A DNA stretch of 64,000 bases from Silvania confinis (GTDB lineage Bacteria > Pseudomonadota > Gammaproteobacteria > Enterobacterales > Enterobacteriaceae): positions 62,001-126,000 of the forward strand of contig NZ_JAMGZJ010000078.1 in the NCBI RefSeq assembly GCF_025564085.1, written 5' to 3'. This document shows, one piece after another, positions 37,561-49,296 of this stretch. Numbering within the stretch: the first letter of the stretch is position 1; each line of letters opens with the position of its first letter. The notes beneath the pieces are model-generated. The model saw only the letters and a list, made by a program, of their open reading frames with translations. It did not search any database and was not told where the DNA came from. The position numbers and the translations under genes were made by a program.

Positions 37561-38209
37561 ATTTTTTGTCGTCTAACAAAATGATAACAATGCGGTGTTA
37601 AATGCAGTGGAATTAAAAGTAAAATATTTGTTATTAAATTTTCGAATGTAAAGTGGCTTGATAGTTACTGCGGAGTTACTACGCTTAATGGTTTGCCAAT
37701 TATTAAAATTCCTCGCCCACCTCACGTTAATTTAAATCACTTTTATTTATATTTCACAGCTGATTCAATAACTATTGGCCAATGGCGCCAACATAAAATT
37801 AACAAAAAAATCATCAGATTCACCATCAGGAAACACCTTTAACACCCCGGCTCGAGATTGATTTATATCAATATTTAATGCCTGGAAAAGGGCTCCAAAA
37901 GACGTTAAATTGTTCCCGATCAAACTGGTTGAAAAGTGATAAATTCGCTATAAGTTGATCACTGTCGTAAAACGTCAATCTCTTTCAATAAAAACCTGTT
38001 TATTGTAAGGGCTTTGCAGCGTAATATATTTGCGGGATCAATTTGAGTTTTAATTAACGCATCCGTAACCTTTCATCATGGCTTTTTCCTCCTGCGAAGA
38101 TTAAGTAACGAAGAAAGGGTGCTGATAACTTTTGTATTGGGGCATGTGTGTGGATCCTTTCTAACGGGGTTCATTCTCGGAGTCTTCATGCGATGAGCAA
38201 GGAGTCATG
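37561..38209 (+). promoter_or_regulatory. cydA upstream control region
   Basis: A 649-base gene-free, AT-rich region. ArcA-type motifs of the GTTAAT kind occur at about 37726 (GTTAATTTAAAT), 37595 (GTGTTAAATG) and 38050-38058 (TTAATTAAC, reverse GTTAATTAA). This fits the multi-promoter, ArcA- and FNR-controlled cydAB region of E. coli. Individual promoters are not assigned. Confidence 0.6.
37858..37871. promoter_or_regulatory. FNR box upstream of cydA
   Basis: TTGAT-TTAT-ATCAA is a perfect match to the FNR consensus. It lies about 340 bases before cydA. E. coli FNR represses cydAB when oxygen is fully absent. Confidence 0.8.
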
Positions 38210-39778
38210 ATGTTAGATGTAGTCGAACTGTCGCGCTTACAGTTTGCCTTGACCGCGATGTACCACTTCCTTTTTGTGCCACTGACGCTCGGTATGGCGT
38301 TCCTGCTGGCCATCATGGAAACGGTGTACGTCCTTTCCGGCAAACAGATTTATAAAGATATGACCAAATTCTGGGGCAAGTTGTTTGGTATCAACTTCGC
38401 TCTGGGTGTGGCAACCGGCCTGACCATGGAGTTCCAGTTCGGGACTAACTGGTCATACTATTCCCACTACGTGGGGGATATCTTCGGTGCGCCGCTGGCC
38501 ATTGAAGGTCTGATGGCCTTCTTCCTCGAATCCACCTTTGTAGGTCTGTTCTTCTTCGGCTGGGATCGTCTGAGTAAAGTCCAGCACATGGCCGTGACCT
38601 GGCTGGTCGCATTGGGCTCCAACCTGTCCGCACTGTGGATCCTGGTGGCCAACGGCTGGATGCAGAACCCGATCGCCTCTGACTTTAACTTTGAAACCAT
38701 GCGTATGGAGATGGTCAGCTTCTCCGAGCTGGTGCTGAACCCGGTAGCGCAGGTGAAATTTGTTCACACTGTGGCTTCGGGCTATGTCTGTGGCGCGATG
38801 TTCGTGCTGGGCATCAGCGCCTACTACATGCTGCGTGGCCGTGACTTCGCCTTTGCAAAACGCTCCTTCGCCATCGCCGCGAGCTTTGGTATGGCAGCCA
38901 TCCTCTCCGTTATCGTGCTGGGTGATGAATCCGGTTACGAAATGGGTGACGTGCAGAAAACCAAACTGGCCGCTATCGAAGCCGAATGGGAAACCCAACC
39001 GGCTCCGGCTGCGTTCACCCTGTTTGGTATTCCTGACCAGGATGCGCAGGAAAACCACTTCGCGATTCAGATCCCTTACGCGCTCGGCATCATTGCCACT
39101 CGCTCTGTGGATACGCCGGTTATCGGCCTGAAAGATCTGCTGGTGCAGCATGAAGAGCGTATCCGTAACGGGATGAAAGCCTATTCCCTGCTGGAGCAAC
39201 TGCGCTCAGGTACCGCCGATCAGTCCGTTCGCGATCAGTTTAACGACGTGAAAAAAGACCTGGGTTACGGTCTGCTGTTGAAACGCTATACCCCGAACGT
39301 CTCTGACGCGACGGAAGCGCAAATTCAAATGGCAACCAAAGACTCGATTCCACGCGTGGCACCGCTGTACTTTGCCTTCCGTATCATGGTTGGCTGCGGC
39401 ATCATCATGCTGTTGATCATTGGCGCCTCCTTCTGGTCGGTGATTCGTAACCGTATCGGTCAGCGTAAATGGCTGCTGCGAGCGGCGCTGTATGGTATGC
39501 CGTTACCGTGGATCGCCATCGAGTCCGGCTGGTTTGTTGCAGAGTATGGCCGTCAGCCATGGGCGATCGGTGAGGTACTGCCAACCGCGGTGGCGAACTC
39601 GTCTCTGACAGCCGGCGATCTGATTTTCTCGATGTTGCTGATTTGCGGTCTGTACACCCTGTTCCTGGTGGCTGAATTGTTCCTGATGTTCAAGTTCGCA
39701 CGCCTTGGTCCAAGCAGCCTGAAAACCGGTCGCTACCACTACGAGCAGTCCACTGTGGCTTCTCAGCCGGCACGCTAA
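38210..39778 (+). CDS. cydA: Cytochrome bd-I ubiquinol oxidase subunit I
   Basis: A 522-residue subunit with about nine transmembrane helices. It holds hemes b558, b595 and d and reduces oxygen with electrons from quinol. H19 (LTAMYH) is the b595/d-region ligand. The quinol-binding Q-loop lies about 245-330, and [13 protein letters not shown] is the family signature. Of two tandem ATGs (38207, 38210) the second has better spacing to AAGGAG and gives the E. coli length. Confidence 0.97.
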   Translation: MLDVVELSRLQFALTAMYHFLFVPLTLGMAFLLAIMETVYVLSGKQIYKDMTKFWGKLFGINFALGVATGLTMEFQFGTNWSYYSHYVGDIFGAPLAIEGLMAFFLESTFVGLFFFGWDRLSKVQHMAVTWLVALGSNLSALWILVANGWMQNPIASDFNFETMRMEMVSFSELVLNPVAQVKFVHTVASGYVCGAMFVLGISAYYMLRGRDFAFAKRSFAIAASFGMAAILSVIVLGDESGYEMGDVQKTKLAAIEAEWETQPAPAAFTLFGIPDQDAQENHFAIQIPYALGIIATRSVDTPVIGLKDLLVQHEERIRNGMKAYSLLEQLRSGTADQSVRDQFNDVKKDLGYGLLLKRYTPNVSDATEAQIQMATKDSIPRVAPLYFAFRIMVGCGIIMLLIIGASFWSVIRNRIGQRKWLLRAALYGMPLPWIAIESGWFVAEYGRQPWAIGEVLPTAVANSSLTAGDLIFSMLLICGLYTLFLVAELFLMFKFARLGPSSLKTGRYHYEQSTVASQPAR

Positions 39779-39793
39779 GACAGGAGTCGTCAA

Positions 39794-40933
39794 ATGATCG
39801 ATTATGAAGTATTGCGTTTTATCTGGTGGCTGCTGATCGGTATTCTGCTGATTGGTTTTGCGGTCACTGACGGTTTCGACATGGGGGTGGGCATGCTCAC
39901 CCGCTTCCTCGGTCGTAATGACACCGAACGTCGAATTATGATTAACTCCATCGCCCCGCACTGGGACGGTAACCAGGTGTGGCTGATCACCGCCGGCGGC
40001 GCGCTGTTCGCAGCCTGGCCGATGGTCTACGCCGCAGCATTCTCTGGTTTCTACGTGGCAATGATCCTGGTGCTGGCAGCGTTGTTCTTCCGTCCGGTGG
40101 GCTTTGACTACCGCTCGAAAATCGAAGATCCGCGCTGGCGTAACATGTGGGACTGGGGCATCTTCATCGGCAGCTTCGTGCCGCCGCTGGTAATCGGTGT
40201 TGCGTTCGGCAACCTGCTGCAGGGTGTGCCGTTCCATCTCGATGAATATATGCGTCTGTACTACACCGGCAACTTCTTCCAGCTGCTGAACCCGTTCGGT
40301 CTGCTGGCAGGTATTGTCAGCGTAGGGATGATCCTGACCCAGGGCGCGACCTATCTGCAAATGCGTACCGTGGGCGAGCTTCATCTGCGCGCTCGTGCTG
40401 TTTCCCAGGTTGCGGCGCTGGTCACTATGGTGTGCTTCGCACTGGCTGGCGTTTGGGTGATGTTCGGTATCGATGGTTATGTGGTGACGTCGGCGATGAA
40501 TCATGCTGCGCCGTCTAACCCGCTGACCAAAGAAGTGGCGCGTCAGGCTGGTGCCTGGATGGTGAACTTCAATAACATGCCAGCGCTGTGGGCGATCCCT
40601 GCACTGGGTGTTGTGCTGCCGCTGCTGACCTTGCTGACCTCCCGCATGGAAAAAGGCGCATGGGCGTTCGTCTTCTCTTCACTGACGCTGGCGTGCATCA
40701 TCCTGACGTCCGGTATCGCGATGTTCCCGTTCGTGATGCCTTCCAGCACCATGATGAATGCGAGCCTGACGATGTGGGATGCCACTTCTAGCCAGTTAAC
40801 GCTGAATCTGATGACGTATGTTGCGTGCGTATTCGTGCCAATCATTCTGCTTTACACCAGCTGGTGTTACTGGAAAATGTTCGGTCGAATCACGAAAGAA
40901 CATATCGAAAGCAACACCCACTCTATGTATTAA
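39794..40933 (+). CDS. cydB: Cytochrome bd-I ubiquinol oxidase subunit II
   Basis: A 379-residue polytopic subunit that supports CydA. The N-terminal FIWWLLIGILLIGFAVTDGF segment carries the conserved D/G residues, and NGWDGNQVW-like HWDGNQVWLITAGGALFAAW follows. Length equals E. coli CydB. It starts 15 bases after cydA. Confidence 0.97.
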   Translation: MIDYEVLRFIWWLLIGILLIGFAVTDGFDMGVGMLTRFLGRNDTERRIMINSIAPHWDGNQVWLITAGGALFAAWPMVYAAAFSGFYVAMILVLAALFFRPVGFDYRSKIEDPRWRNMWDWGIFIGSFVPPLVIGVAFGNLLQGVPFHLDEYMRLYYTGNFFQLLNPFGLLAGIVSVGMILTQGATYLQMRTVGELHLRARAVSQVAALVTMVCFALAGVWVMFGIDGYVVTSAMNHAAPSNPLTKEVARQAGAWMVNFNNMPALWAIPALGVVLPLLTLLTSRMEKGAWAFVFSSLTLACIILTSGIAMFPFVMPSSTMMNASLTMWDATSSQLTLNLMTYVACVFVPIILLYTSWCYWKMFGRITKEHIESNTHSMY

Positions 40934-40947
40934 GTAAGGAGCTGAAT

Positions 40948-41061
40948 ATGTGGTATTTCGCATGGATTTTAGGGACGCTTCTTGCTTGTGCATTTGGCAT
41001 CATCACTGCCCTGGCGCTTGAGCACGTTGAAGCGGCCAAAGCAGGTGAAGAAAAACACTGA
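40948..41061 (+). CDS. cydX: Cytochrome bd-I accessory subunit CydX
   Basis: A 37-residue single-helix peptide, MWYFAWILGTLLACAFG at the start, needed for assembly and stability of the bd-I oxidase. AAGGAGCTG precedes the ATG. It ends with TGATG, sharing one base with ybgE. Confidence 0.96.
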   Translation: MWYFAWILGTLLACAFGIITALALEHVEAAKAGEEKH

Positions 41062-41351
41062 TGAATATTATCGCAACGTTGTATGCGGTAATGGACAAGC
41101 GCCCGTTAAGGGCGCTTTCCTTAGTGATGGCTTTACTGCTGGCAGGCTGTATCTTCTGGGACCCGTCGCGTTTTGCGGCGAAGACCAGCGAGCTTGAAAT
41201 CTGGCACGGCTTTCTCATGATGTGGGCGGTCTGTGCCGGGGTGATCCACGGCGTGGGTTTTCGTCCTAAAGCCGTTCACTGGCAGGGCATCTTCTGTCCG
41301 CTGATTGCCGATGTCATTCTGTTGGTTGGGTTGATCTTCTTCTTCAACTGA
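41061..41351 (+). CDS. ybgE: YbgE, cyd operon membrane protein
   Basis: A 96-residue protein with three hydrophobic segments (about 18-34, 49-66, 78-95). It is the last gene of the cydABX-ybgE operon. Function is unknown; membership in the operon suggests a link to bd oxidase. A weak ATGGGC/GCCCAT hairpin (about 41373-41393) follows. Confidence 0.9.
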   Translation: MNIIATLYAVMDKRPLRALSLVMALLLAGCIFWDPSRFAAKTSELEIWHGFLMMWAVCAGVIHGVGFRPKAVHWQGIFCPLIADVILLVGLIFFFN

Positions 41352-41490
41352 ATAAGAATCATCCGTTAAAATTATGGGCTTACCCTGGCCCATAAATATT
41401 TACTCTCCGTTTACTTTCTCCCATTCCAAACCACCTTCCCCGCGCGTATAGTAACGACGTTTAAAAGCGCTAACTTTTGTTGGATGTAAA

Positions 41491-42584
<1,094 letters not shown>

Positions 42585-42587
42585 ACC

Positions 42588-43016
42588 ATGGCCAGACAGC
42601 GTGGACGGGGTCGTCGCGAACTAAAGTCCGAAATCAACATTGTACCGCTGCTGGACGTACTGCTGGTGTTGCTGCTGATCTTTATGGCTACAGCACCCAT
42701 CATTACCCAGAGCGTTGAGGTTGATCTGCCGGATGCGACAGAATCTCAGGCCGTAAGCAGTAATGACAATCCGCCGGTAATCATTGAAGTTTCCGGAGTG
42801 GGGCAGTACAGCGTGGTGGTTGAAAAAGATCGTCTGGATCAACTGCCGCCGGAGCAGGTCGTAGCCGAAGCGCAACGACGTCTGCAGGCGGATCCGAAAA
42901 CGGTCTTCTTGATCGGTGGTGCTAAAGATGTGCCTTACGATGAAATCATTAAAGCGCTGAACCTGTTGCATAGCGCAGGCGTCAAGTCAGTTGGCTTGAT
43001 GACGCAGCCTATTTGA
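42588..43016 (+). CDS. tolR: Tol-Pal system protein TolR
   Basis: A 142-residue ExbD-family protein. D23 in the single transmembrane helix (IVPLLDVLLVLLL) is the proton-pathway residue. The periplasmic domain binds peptidoglycan. It starts 3 bases after tolQ. Confidence 0.97.
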   Translation: MARQRGRGRRELKSEINIVPLLDVLLVLLLIFMATAPIITQSVEVDLPDATESQAVSSNDNPPVIIEVSGVGQYSVVVEKDRLDQLPPEQVVAEAQRRLQADPKTVFLIGGAKDVPYDEIIKALNLLHSAGVKSVGLMTQPI

Positions 43017-43053
43017 TCATCTGCGTACACAACAGAGTTTTTGGGAACCCATA

Positions 43054-44376
43054 GTGTCAAAGGCAACCGAACAAAACGATAAGCTTAAACGGGCGATAAT
43101 TGTCTCTGCCGTGCTGCATATCATTCTTTTTGCGGCACTGATCTGGAGTTCGTTCGATGAGCATATGGATGCTGCTGCGGGCGGAGGAGGCGGTTCATCC
43201 ATCGATGCCGTGATGGTCGATCCCGGCGCGGTGGTGCAGAACTATAACCGTCAGCAACAGCAGCAGGCGAGTGCAAAACGTGCTGAAGAGCAACGCGAAA
43301 AACAGTCGCAACAGCAAGCGGAAGAACTGCGTGAAAAACAGGCCGCCGAGCAGGAGCGTCTGAAGGAGCTCGAGAAAGAGCGTTTGCAGGCGCAGGAAGC
43401 GGCCAAAGAGCAGGCGGAGCAGCAGAAACAGGCTGAGACCGCAGCGAAGCAAGCGCAGGAGCAGCAAAAGCAGGCGGAAGAAGCTGCAGCGAAAGCGGCA
43501 GCAGACGCAAAAGCGCAGGCTGATGCGCAGGCCAAGCAAGCAGCTGACGCTGCGAAGCAAGCCGCTGAAGCCGCCAAAAAAGCCGCCGCCGATGCGCAAA
43601 AAGTCGCGGAAGCCGCAGCAGCGAAAGCGGCAGCAGATGCGCAGAAGAAAGTAGAAGCAGAGGCCGCTAAAAAAGCCGCTGCTGACGCGCAGAAAAAAGC
43701 TGAAGCTGACGCGGCCAAAAAAGCCGCCCAGGACGCTGAGAAGAAAGCCACTGCCGAGGCGGCTAAGAAGGCCGCTGCAGCAGAAAAAGCCGCCGCTGAC
43801 AAAGCTGCTGCCGAACAAGCCGCTGCTGATAAAAAAGCCGCGGCGGCAGAAAAAGCAGCAGCAGATAAAAAAGCGGCTGCAGCAGAAAAAGCCGCAGCTG
43901 ATAAGAAAGCTGCTGCCGATAAGGCTGCTGCAGGTAAAGCCGCCGCAGCGAAGAAAGCGGCCTCTGATAAAGCGGCCGCGTCGGACGTTGACGACCTGTT
44001 CGGTGATTTAAGCTCAGGTAAGAATGCGCCGAAAGGGAGCAACAGCGGTAGCGCTGGTGGTAGTTCTCCTGCTAAAGGAAGTAAACCGGGGCAGGGTGGT
44101 GCATCTCAGGCTGAGATTGCTTCGTATATTTCGCAGGTACAGGCCGCCATTCGTGGACATCTGTACGACTGGGATAGCTTCCAGGGGAAAACCTGTACGT
44201 TACGCGTCAATCTGAGCGCGGATGGGACTATCCTTAGCGTCAAGCAAGAGGGTGGCGATCCGGCATTCTGTCAGCAGATGTTGTCTGCAACCAGCAGGAT
44301 GACTAAGTTCCCGAAACCGCCTTCGCAGGCTGTGTTTGAAACGTTCAAAAACGCACCACTGGACTTCAAACCATAA
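43054..44376 (+). CDS. tolA: Tol-Pal system protein TolA
   Basis: A 440-residue energy transducer (E. coli 421). Domain I is a single transmembrane helix (about 14-34). Domain II (about 60-310) is a long Ala/Lys/Glu/Gln-rich helix built from imperfect KKAAADAQ, KKAEADAA and EKAAADKKAA units. Domain III (about 335-440), which binds TolB, Pal and colicins, has the Cys pair in GKTCTLRV and DPAFCQQM. The start is GTG. The extra length comes from the repetitive helix. Confidence 0.95.
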   Translation: MSKATEQNDKLKRAIIVSAVLHIILFAALIWSSFDEHMDAAAGGGGGSSIDAVMVDPGAVVQNYNRQQQQQASAKRAEEQREKQSQQQAEELREKQAAEQERLKELEKERLQAQEAAKEQAEQQKQAETAAKQAQEQQKQAEEAAAKAAADAKAQADAQAKQAADAAKQAAEAAKKAAADAQKVAEAAAAKAAADAQKKVEAEAAKKAAADAQKKAEADAAKKAAQDAEKKATAEAAKKAAAAEKAAADKAAAEQAAADKKAAAAEKAAADKKAAAAEKAAADKKAAADKAAAGKAAAAKKAASDKAAASDVDDLFGDLSSGKNAPKGSNSGSAGGSSPAKGSKPGQGGASQAEIASYISQVQAAIRGHLYDWDSFQGKTCTLRVNLSADGTILSVKQEGGDPAFCQQMLSATSRMTKFPKPPSQAVFETFKNAPLDFKP

Positions 44377-44382
44377 GTTATA

Positions 44383-44406
44383 TTTTCCCCGTGCGAACGG
44401 GGAAAA
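44383..44406 (+). other. Hairpin between tolA and tolB
   Basis: TTTTCCCCG (44383-44391) pairs with CGGGGAAAA (44398-44406) around TGCGAA. No T tract follows, so it is more likely an mRNA processing or attenuation structure than a full terminator. Confidence 0.55.
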
Positions 44407-44510
44407 AGAGACCCGGCAGAGTCACAGAGTTCTGGTAGTTTTGTCGAATTGAGTTTGTTAACATTCTGCTAAATTATCGCGGGTAAGGTTACCCGGGTAT
44501 GGGAGATATG

Positions 44511-46359
<1,849 letters not shown>

Positions 46360-46368
46360 GAGAATCGC

Positions 46369-47163
46369 ATGAACAGTAACTTCAGACATCATCTTATGAG
46401 TCTGTCGTTACTGGTTGGTATAGCGGCCCCCTGGGCCGCTTTTGCTCAGGCACCAATCAGTAGTGTCGGCTCCGGCTCGGTCGAAGACCGCGTCACTCAA
46501 CTTGAGCGTATTTCTAATGCTCACAGTCAGCTTTTAACCCAACTCCAGCAACAACTTTCTGATAACCAGACCGATATCGACTCTCTGCGCGGACAGATCC
46601 AGGAAAGTCAGTATCAGCTCAATCAGGTTGTGGAGCGTCAGAAGCAGATCATGCTGCAAATTGATAACCTGAATAATGGCGGCGCAGCAGCGCAACCGGC
46701 CGCAGGGGATCAAAGCGGAGCCGCCGGTGCGACGGCTACGCCTCCGGCTGACGCATCAGCCTCTACAGGCGCGCCTGTACAGAGCGGTGATGCGAATACT
46801 GACTACAACGCAGCTATTGCCCTGGTGCAGGATAAATCGCGCCAGGATGATGCAATAGCGGCGTTTCAGGCCTTCGTGAAGAAATACCCTGATTCAACCT
46901 ATCAGCCCAATGCCAATTACTGGCTGGGACAGTTGAATTACAACAAGGGTAAAAAAGACGATGCGGCGTTTTATTTTGCCTCGGTGGTGAAAAATTACCC
47001 GAAATCGCCTAAAGCCCCTGACGCGATGTTTAAGGTCGGGGTGATCATGCAGGACAAAGGCGACACCGCGAAAGCGAAAGCCGTGTTCCAGCAGGTGGTC
47101 AGTAAGTTCCCAGGTACTGAAGGTGCAAAACAGGCGCAAAAACGTCTTTCTGCGATGGGATGA
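46369..47163 (+). CDS. cpoB: Cell division coordinator CpoB
   Basis: A 264-residue periplasmic protein, formerly YbgF. The signal peptide is cleaved after A26 (AAFA|QA). A trimerising coiled coil covers about 38-100. An Ala/Gly-rich linker leads to TPR repeats (about 140-264: YNAAIALVQD, AFVKKYPDSTYQPNANYWLG, then two more). It links Tol-Pal with PBP1B during septation. It starts 9 bases after pal and ends the cluster. Confidence 0.95.
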   Translation: MNSNFRHHLMSLSLLVGIAAPWAAFAQAPISSVGSGSVEDRVTQLERISNAHSQLLTQLQQQLSDNQTDIDSLRGQIQESQYQLNQVVERQKQIMLQIDNLNNGGAAAQPAAGDQSGAAGATATPPADASASTGAPVQSGDANTDYNAAIALVQDKSRQDDAIAAFQAFVKKYPDSTYQPNANYWLGQLNYNKGKKDDAAFYFASVVKNYPKSPKAPDAMFKVGVIMQDKGDTAKAKAVFQQVVSKFPGTEGAKQAQKRLSAMG

Positions 47164-47246
47164 TTGCCGGATGACCAGGAATCGTCTTTTTTCTGGTCTT
47201 GCCGCATAATTCCTAAGCAGTTAGGTGATCTTCCTCAAAATTTTAG

Positions 47247-47281
47247 TTGCGCTGAATTCTGAAATCAGTAATATATGCCGC
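47247..47281 (+). promoter_or_regulatory. Promoter of the Lys/Val tRNA operon
   Basis: TTGCGC (47247-47252) and TAATAT (47269-47274) are 16 bases apart, followed by a GC-rich discriminator (GCCGCCG), typical of stringently controlled stable-RNA promoters. The first tRNA begins about 50 bases downstream. Confidence 0.65.
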
Positions 47282-47325
47282 CGTTGCCAAGGGATATCGA
47301 ACAGCCCAAAAGCGGCAAAAATAGT

Positions 47326-47401
47326 GGGTCGTTAGCTCAGTTGGTAGAGCAGTTGACTTTTAATCAATTGGTCGCAGGTTCGAATCCTGCACGACCCACC
47401 A
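47326..47401 (+). tRNA. lysT: tRNA-Lys(UUU), copy 1
   Basis: 76 bases with encoded CCA. GGGTCGT pairs with ACGACCC. The anticodon loop ACTTTTAAT places TTT at positions 34-36, and GGTTCGAAT is the T loop. Confidence 0.97.
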
Positions 47402-47415
47402 CTAAAAGTTTCAAA

Positions 47416-47491
47416 GGGTGATTAGCTCAGTTGGTAGAGCACCTCCTTTACACGGAGGGGGTCGGCGGTTCGAGCCCGTCATCACCCACCA
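47416..47491 (+). tRNA. valT: tRNA-Val(UAC)
   Basis: 76 bases with encoded CCA. GGGTGAT pairs with ATCACCC. Anticodon TAC lies in CTTTACACG, and the T loop is GGTTCGAGC. Confidence 0.97.
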
Positions 47492-47493
47492 TT

Positions 47494-47569
47494 GGGTCGT
47501 TAGCTCAGTTGGTAGAGCAGTTGACTTTTAATCAATTGGTCGCAGGTTCGAATCCTGCACGACCCACCA
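47494..47569 (+). tRNA. lysW: tRNA-Lys(UUU), copy 2
   Basis: Identical over 76 bases to copy 1, only 2 bases after the Val tRNA. Confidence 0.97.
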
Positions 47570-47597
47570 ATTTTAATATCTGACTCAGGTATTAAGC

Positions 47598-47669
47598 GTG
47601 AAGGATAACGTTGCTTTAGCAACGGCCCGTAGGGCGAGGCGAAGCCGAGTCATCCTGCACGACCCACCA
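47598..47669 (+). repeat. tRNA-tail repeat, unit 1
   Basis: A 72-base unit whose last 18 bases, ATCCTGCACGACCCACCA, equal the 3' end of tRNA-Lys. The body holds CGTTGC-TTTA-GCAACG and GGC-GAA-GCC hairpins. 67 of 72 bases match unit 2. It is not a full tRNA: no D arm or anticodon arm is present. Confidence 0.85.
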
Positions 47670-47713
47670 ATCATTAGATTGGTACAGAGTAAAAATTTCA
47701 GGCGCACCCGAAT

Positions 47714-47789
47714 GGGTCGTTAGCTCAGTTGGTAGAGCAGTTGACTTTTAATCAATTGGTCGCAGGTTCGAATCCTGCACGACCCACCA
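47714..47789 (+). tRNA. tRNA-Lys(UUU), copy 3
   Basis: Identical over 76 bases to copy 1. It follows unit 1 of the tRNA-tail repeat by 44 bases. Confidence 0.97.
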
Positions 47790-47821
47790 GCCTGAAAAGT
47801 AAAAGTAGTAAATCCCGAGAG

Positions 47822-47897
47822 GGGTCGTTAGCTCAGTTGGTAGAGCAGTTGACTTTTAATCAATTGGTCGCAGGTTCGAATCCTGCACGACCCACCA
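47822..47897 (+). tRNA. tRNA-Lys(UUU), copy 4
   Basis: Identical over 76 bases to copy 1. It is the last tRNA of the operon. Confidence 0.97.
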
Positions 47898-47924
47898 ATT
47901 TAACATCGTATTCCGGTGTTAAAT

Positions 47925-47996
47925 GTGAAGGATAGCGTTGCTTCAGCAACGACCCGAAGGGCGAGGCGAAGCCGAGTCATCCTGCACGACCCAGCA
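47925..47996 (+). repeat. tRNA-tail repeat, unit 2
   Basis: A 72-base unit matching unit 1 at 67 positions. The terminal CCA has decayed to GCA (CCAGCA), so the tRNA-like 3' end is no longer exact. It starts 28 bases after the last tRNA, as unit 1 does after copy 2. Confidence 0.85.
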
Positions 47997-48000
47997 ATGT

Positions 48001-48027
48001 AAAAAGGCGCCCTAAAGGCGCCTTTTT
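48001..48027 (+). terminator. Terminator of the tRNA operon
   Basis: AAAAAGGCGCC (48001-48011), a CTAA loop and AGGCGCC followed by TTTTT. It closes the transcript right after repeat unit 2. Confidence 0.9.
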
Positions 48028-48111
48028 GCTATCTAACGTTCCTCAATCATCATGCCGACAAATGCTACCCGCACGCATTTGGTGTGACTTTTATCCTCAG
48101 ATTCGCTATCT

Positions 48112-48129
48112 TGTTTAGTATATAAAACA
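48112..48129. promoter_or_regulatory. NadR operator of nadA
   Basis: TGTTTA-GTATAT-AAAACA matches the NadR box TGTTTA-N6-TAAACA at 11 of 12 positions. It lies about 73 bases before nadA, in the promoter region, and would mediate NAD-dependent repression. Confidence 0.8.
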
Positions 48130-48201
48130 CAATTGCCATTACGTTGGTTTCCACCTAACAATAACGGCAAACTTGTTAAGCCAGTAAAACGAGAAGCCAT
48201 A

Positions 48202-49245
48202 ATGAGTGTGATGTTTGATCCTGAAGCCGCAATTTATCCCTTCCCGCCAAAGCCCGTTCCGCTGAATCACGACGAGAAGCAGTTCTACCGTGAGAAAATC
48301 AAGCGCTTACTTAAAGAGCGGGATGCGGTGATGGTGGCGCATTACTACACCGATCCCGAGATTCAGCAGCTGGCGGAAGAGACCGGCGGCTGTATTTCCG
48401 ATTCACTGGAAATGGCGCGTTTTGGTGCGCGGCATCCGGCGTCGACGCTGTTGGTCGCCGGGGTGCGATTTATGGGCGAGACGGCAAAAATCCTCAGCCC
48501 GGAAAAAACCATACTTATGCCAACCCTGAATGCGGAGTGTTCTCTCGATCTGGGCTGCCCTATTGACGAGTTCACCGCCTTCTGCGATGCGCACCCTGAC
48601 AGAACGGTAGTGGTGTATGCCAACACTTCGGCGGCAGTTAAAGCGCGCGCCGACTGGGTTGTCACCTCGAGCATCGCCGTCGAGCTGATTGAACATCTCG
48701 ACAGCCTGGGCGAGAAAATCATCTGGGCCCCGGACAAACATCTGGGCAACTATGTTCAGAAGCAAACTGGTGCGGATATTCTATGCTGGCAGGGCGCTTG
48801 TATCGTGCATGACGAATTCAAAACTCAGGCGCTGGAGCGGATGAAAGGGCTCTACCCGGAGGCGGCGATTCTGGTGCACCCTGAATCGCCACAGTCGATC
48901 GTCAACATGGCCGATGCGGTAGGTTCAACAAGCCAGCTGATCAATGCGGCGAAAAGGTTGCCCCAGCGTCAGCTCATCGTTGCTACCGATCGCGGGATCT
49001 TCTATAAGATGCAGCAGGCGGTGCCAGACAAAGAGCTGCTGGAGGCACCTACCGCAGGCGAGGGTGCCACCTGCCGCAGCTGTGCGCATTGCCCGTGGAT
49101 GGCCATGAACGGTCTTAAAGCCATTGCTGAGGGGCTGGAGTCAGGCGGCGTAGCGCATGAGATACAGGTCGATGCCGCGCTGCGGGAAGGGGCGTTAATT
49201 CCGCTTAACCGGATGCTGGATTTTGCGGCTACACTACGTCCTTAA
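48202..49245 (+). CDS. nadA: Quinolinate synthase
   Basis: A 347-residue [4Fe-4S] enzyme that condenses iminoaspartate with dihydroxyacetone phosphate to quinolinate, the precursor of NAD. Cluster ligands are C113 (NAEC), the Cys in WQGAC near 200 and the Cys in the CRSCAHCPW segment near 291-297. HYYTDPEIQ and [11 protein letters not shown] are substrate-binding motifs. The frame is open 23 codons upstream; MSVMFDP is the family start. pnuC follows 51 bases later. Confidence 0.96.
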   Translation: MSVMFDPEAAIYPFPPKPVPLNHDEKQFYREKIKRLLKERDAVMVAHYYTDPEIQQLAEETGGCISDSLEMARFGARHPASTLLVAGVRFMGETAKILSPEKTILMPTLNAECSLDLGCPIDEFTAFCDAHPDRTVVVYANTSAAVKARADWVVTSSIAVELIEHLDSLGEKIIWAPDKHLGNYVQKQTGADILCWQGACIVHDEFKTQALERMKGLYPEAAILVHPESPQSIVNMADAVGSTSQLINAAKRLPQRQLIVATDRGIFYKMQQAVPDKELLEAPTAGEGATCRSCAHCPWMAMNGLKAIAEGLESGGVAHEIQVDAALREGALIPLNRMLDFAATLRP

Positions 49246-49296
49246 GCAATGGTCCTTAAGCAACGCTAAAGCGTAACGTTACGCAAAGGAGAAGAG

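Noticed and set aside
43251-44042. Ala/Ser-rich 263-codon frame opposite tolA
   Set aside because: Produced by the repetitive Ala/Lys codons of tolA read backwards.
47598-47669. Possible extra tRNA
   Set aside because: Only the 3' 18 bases are tRNA-like; no D or anticodon arm can be formed.
47729-47935. A 68-codon frame with two copies of LVEQLTFNQLVAGSNPA
   Set aside because: It is the translation of two tRNA-Lys genes; a well-known false protein family.
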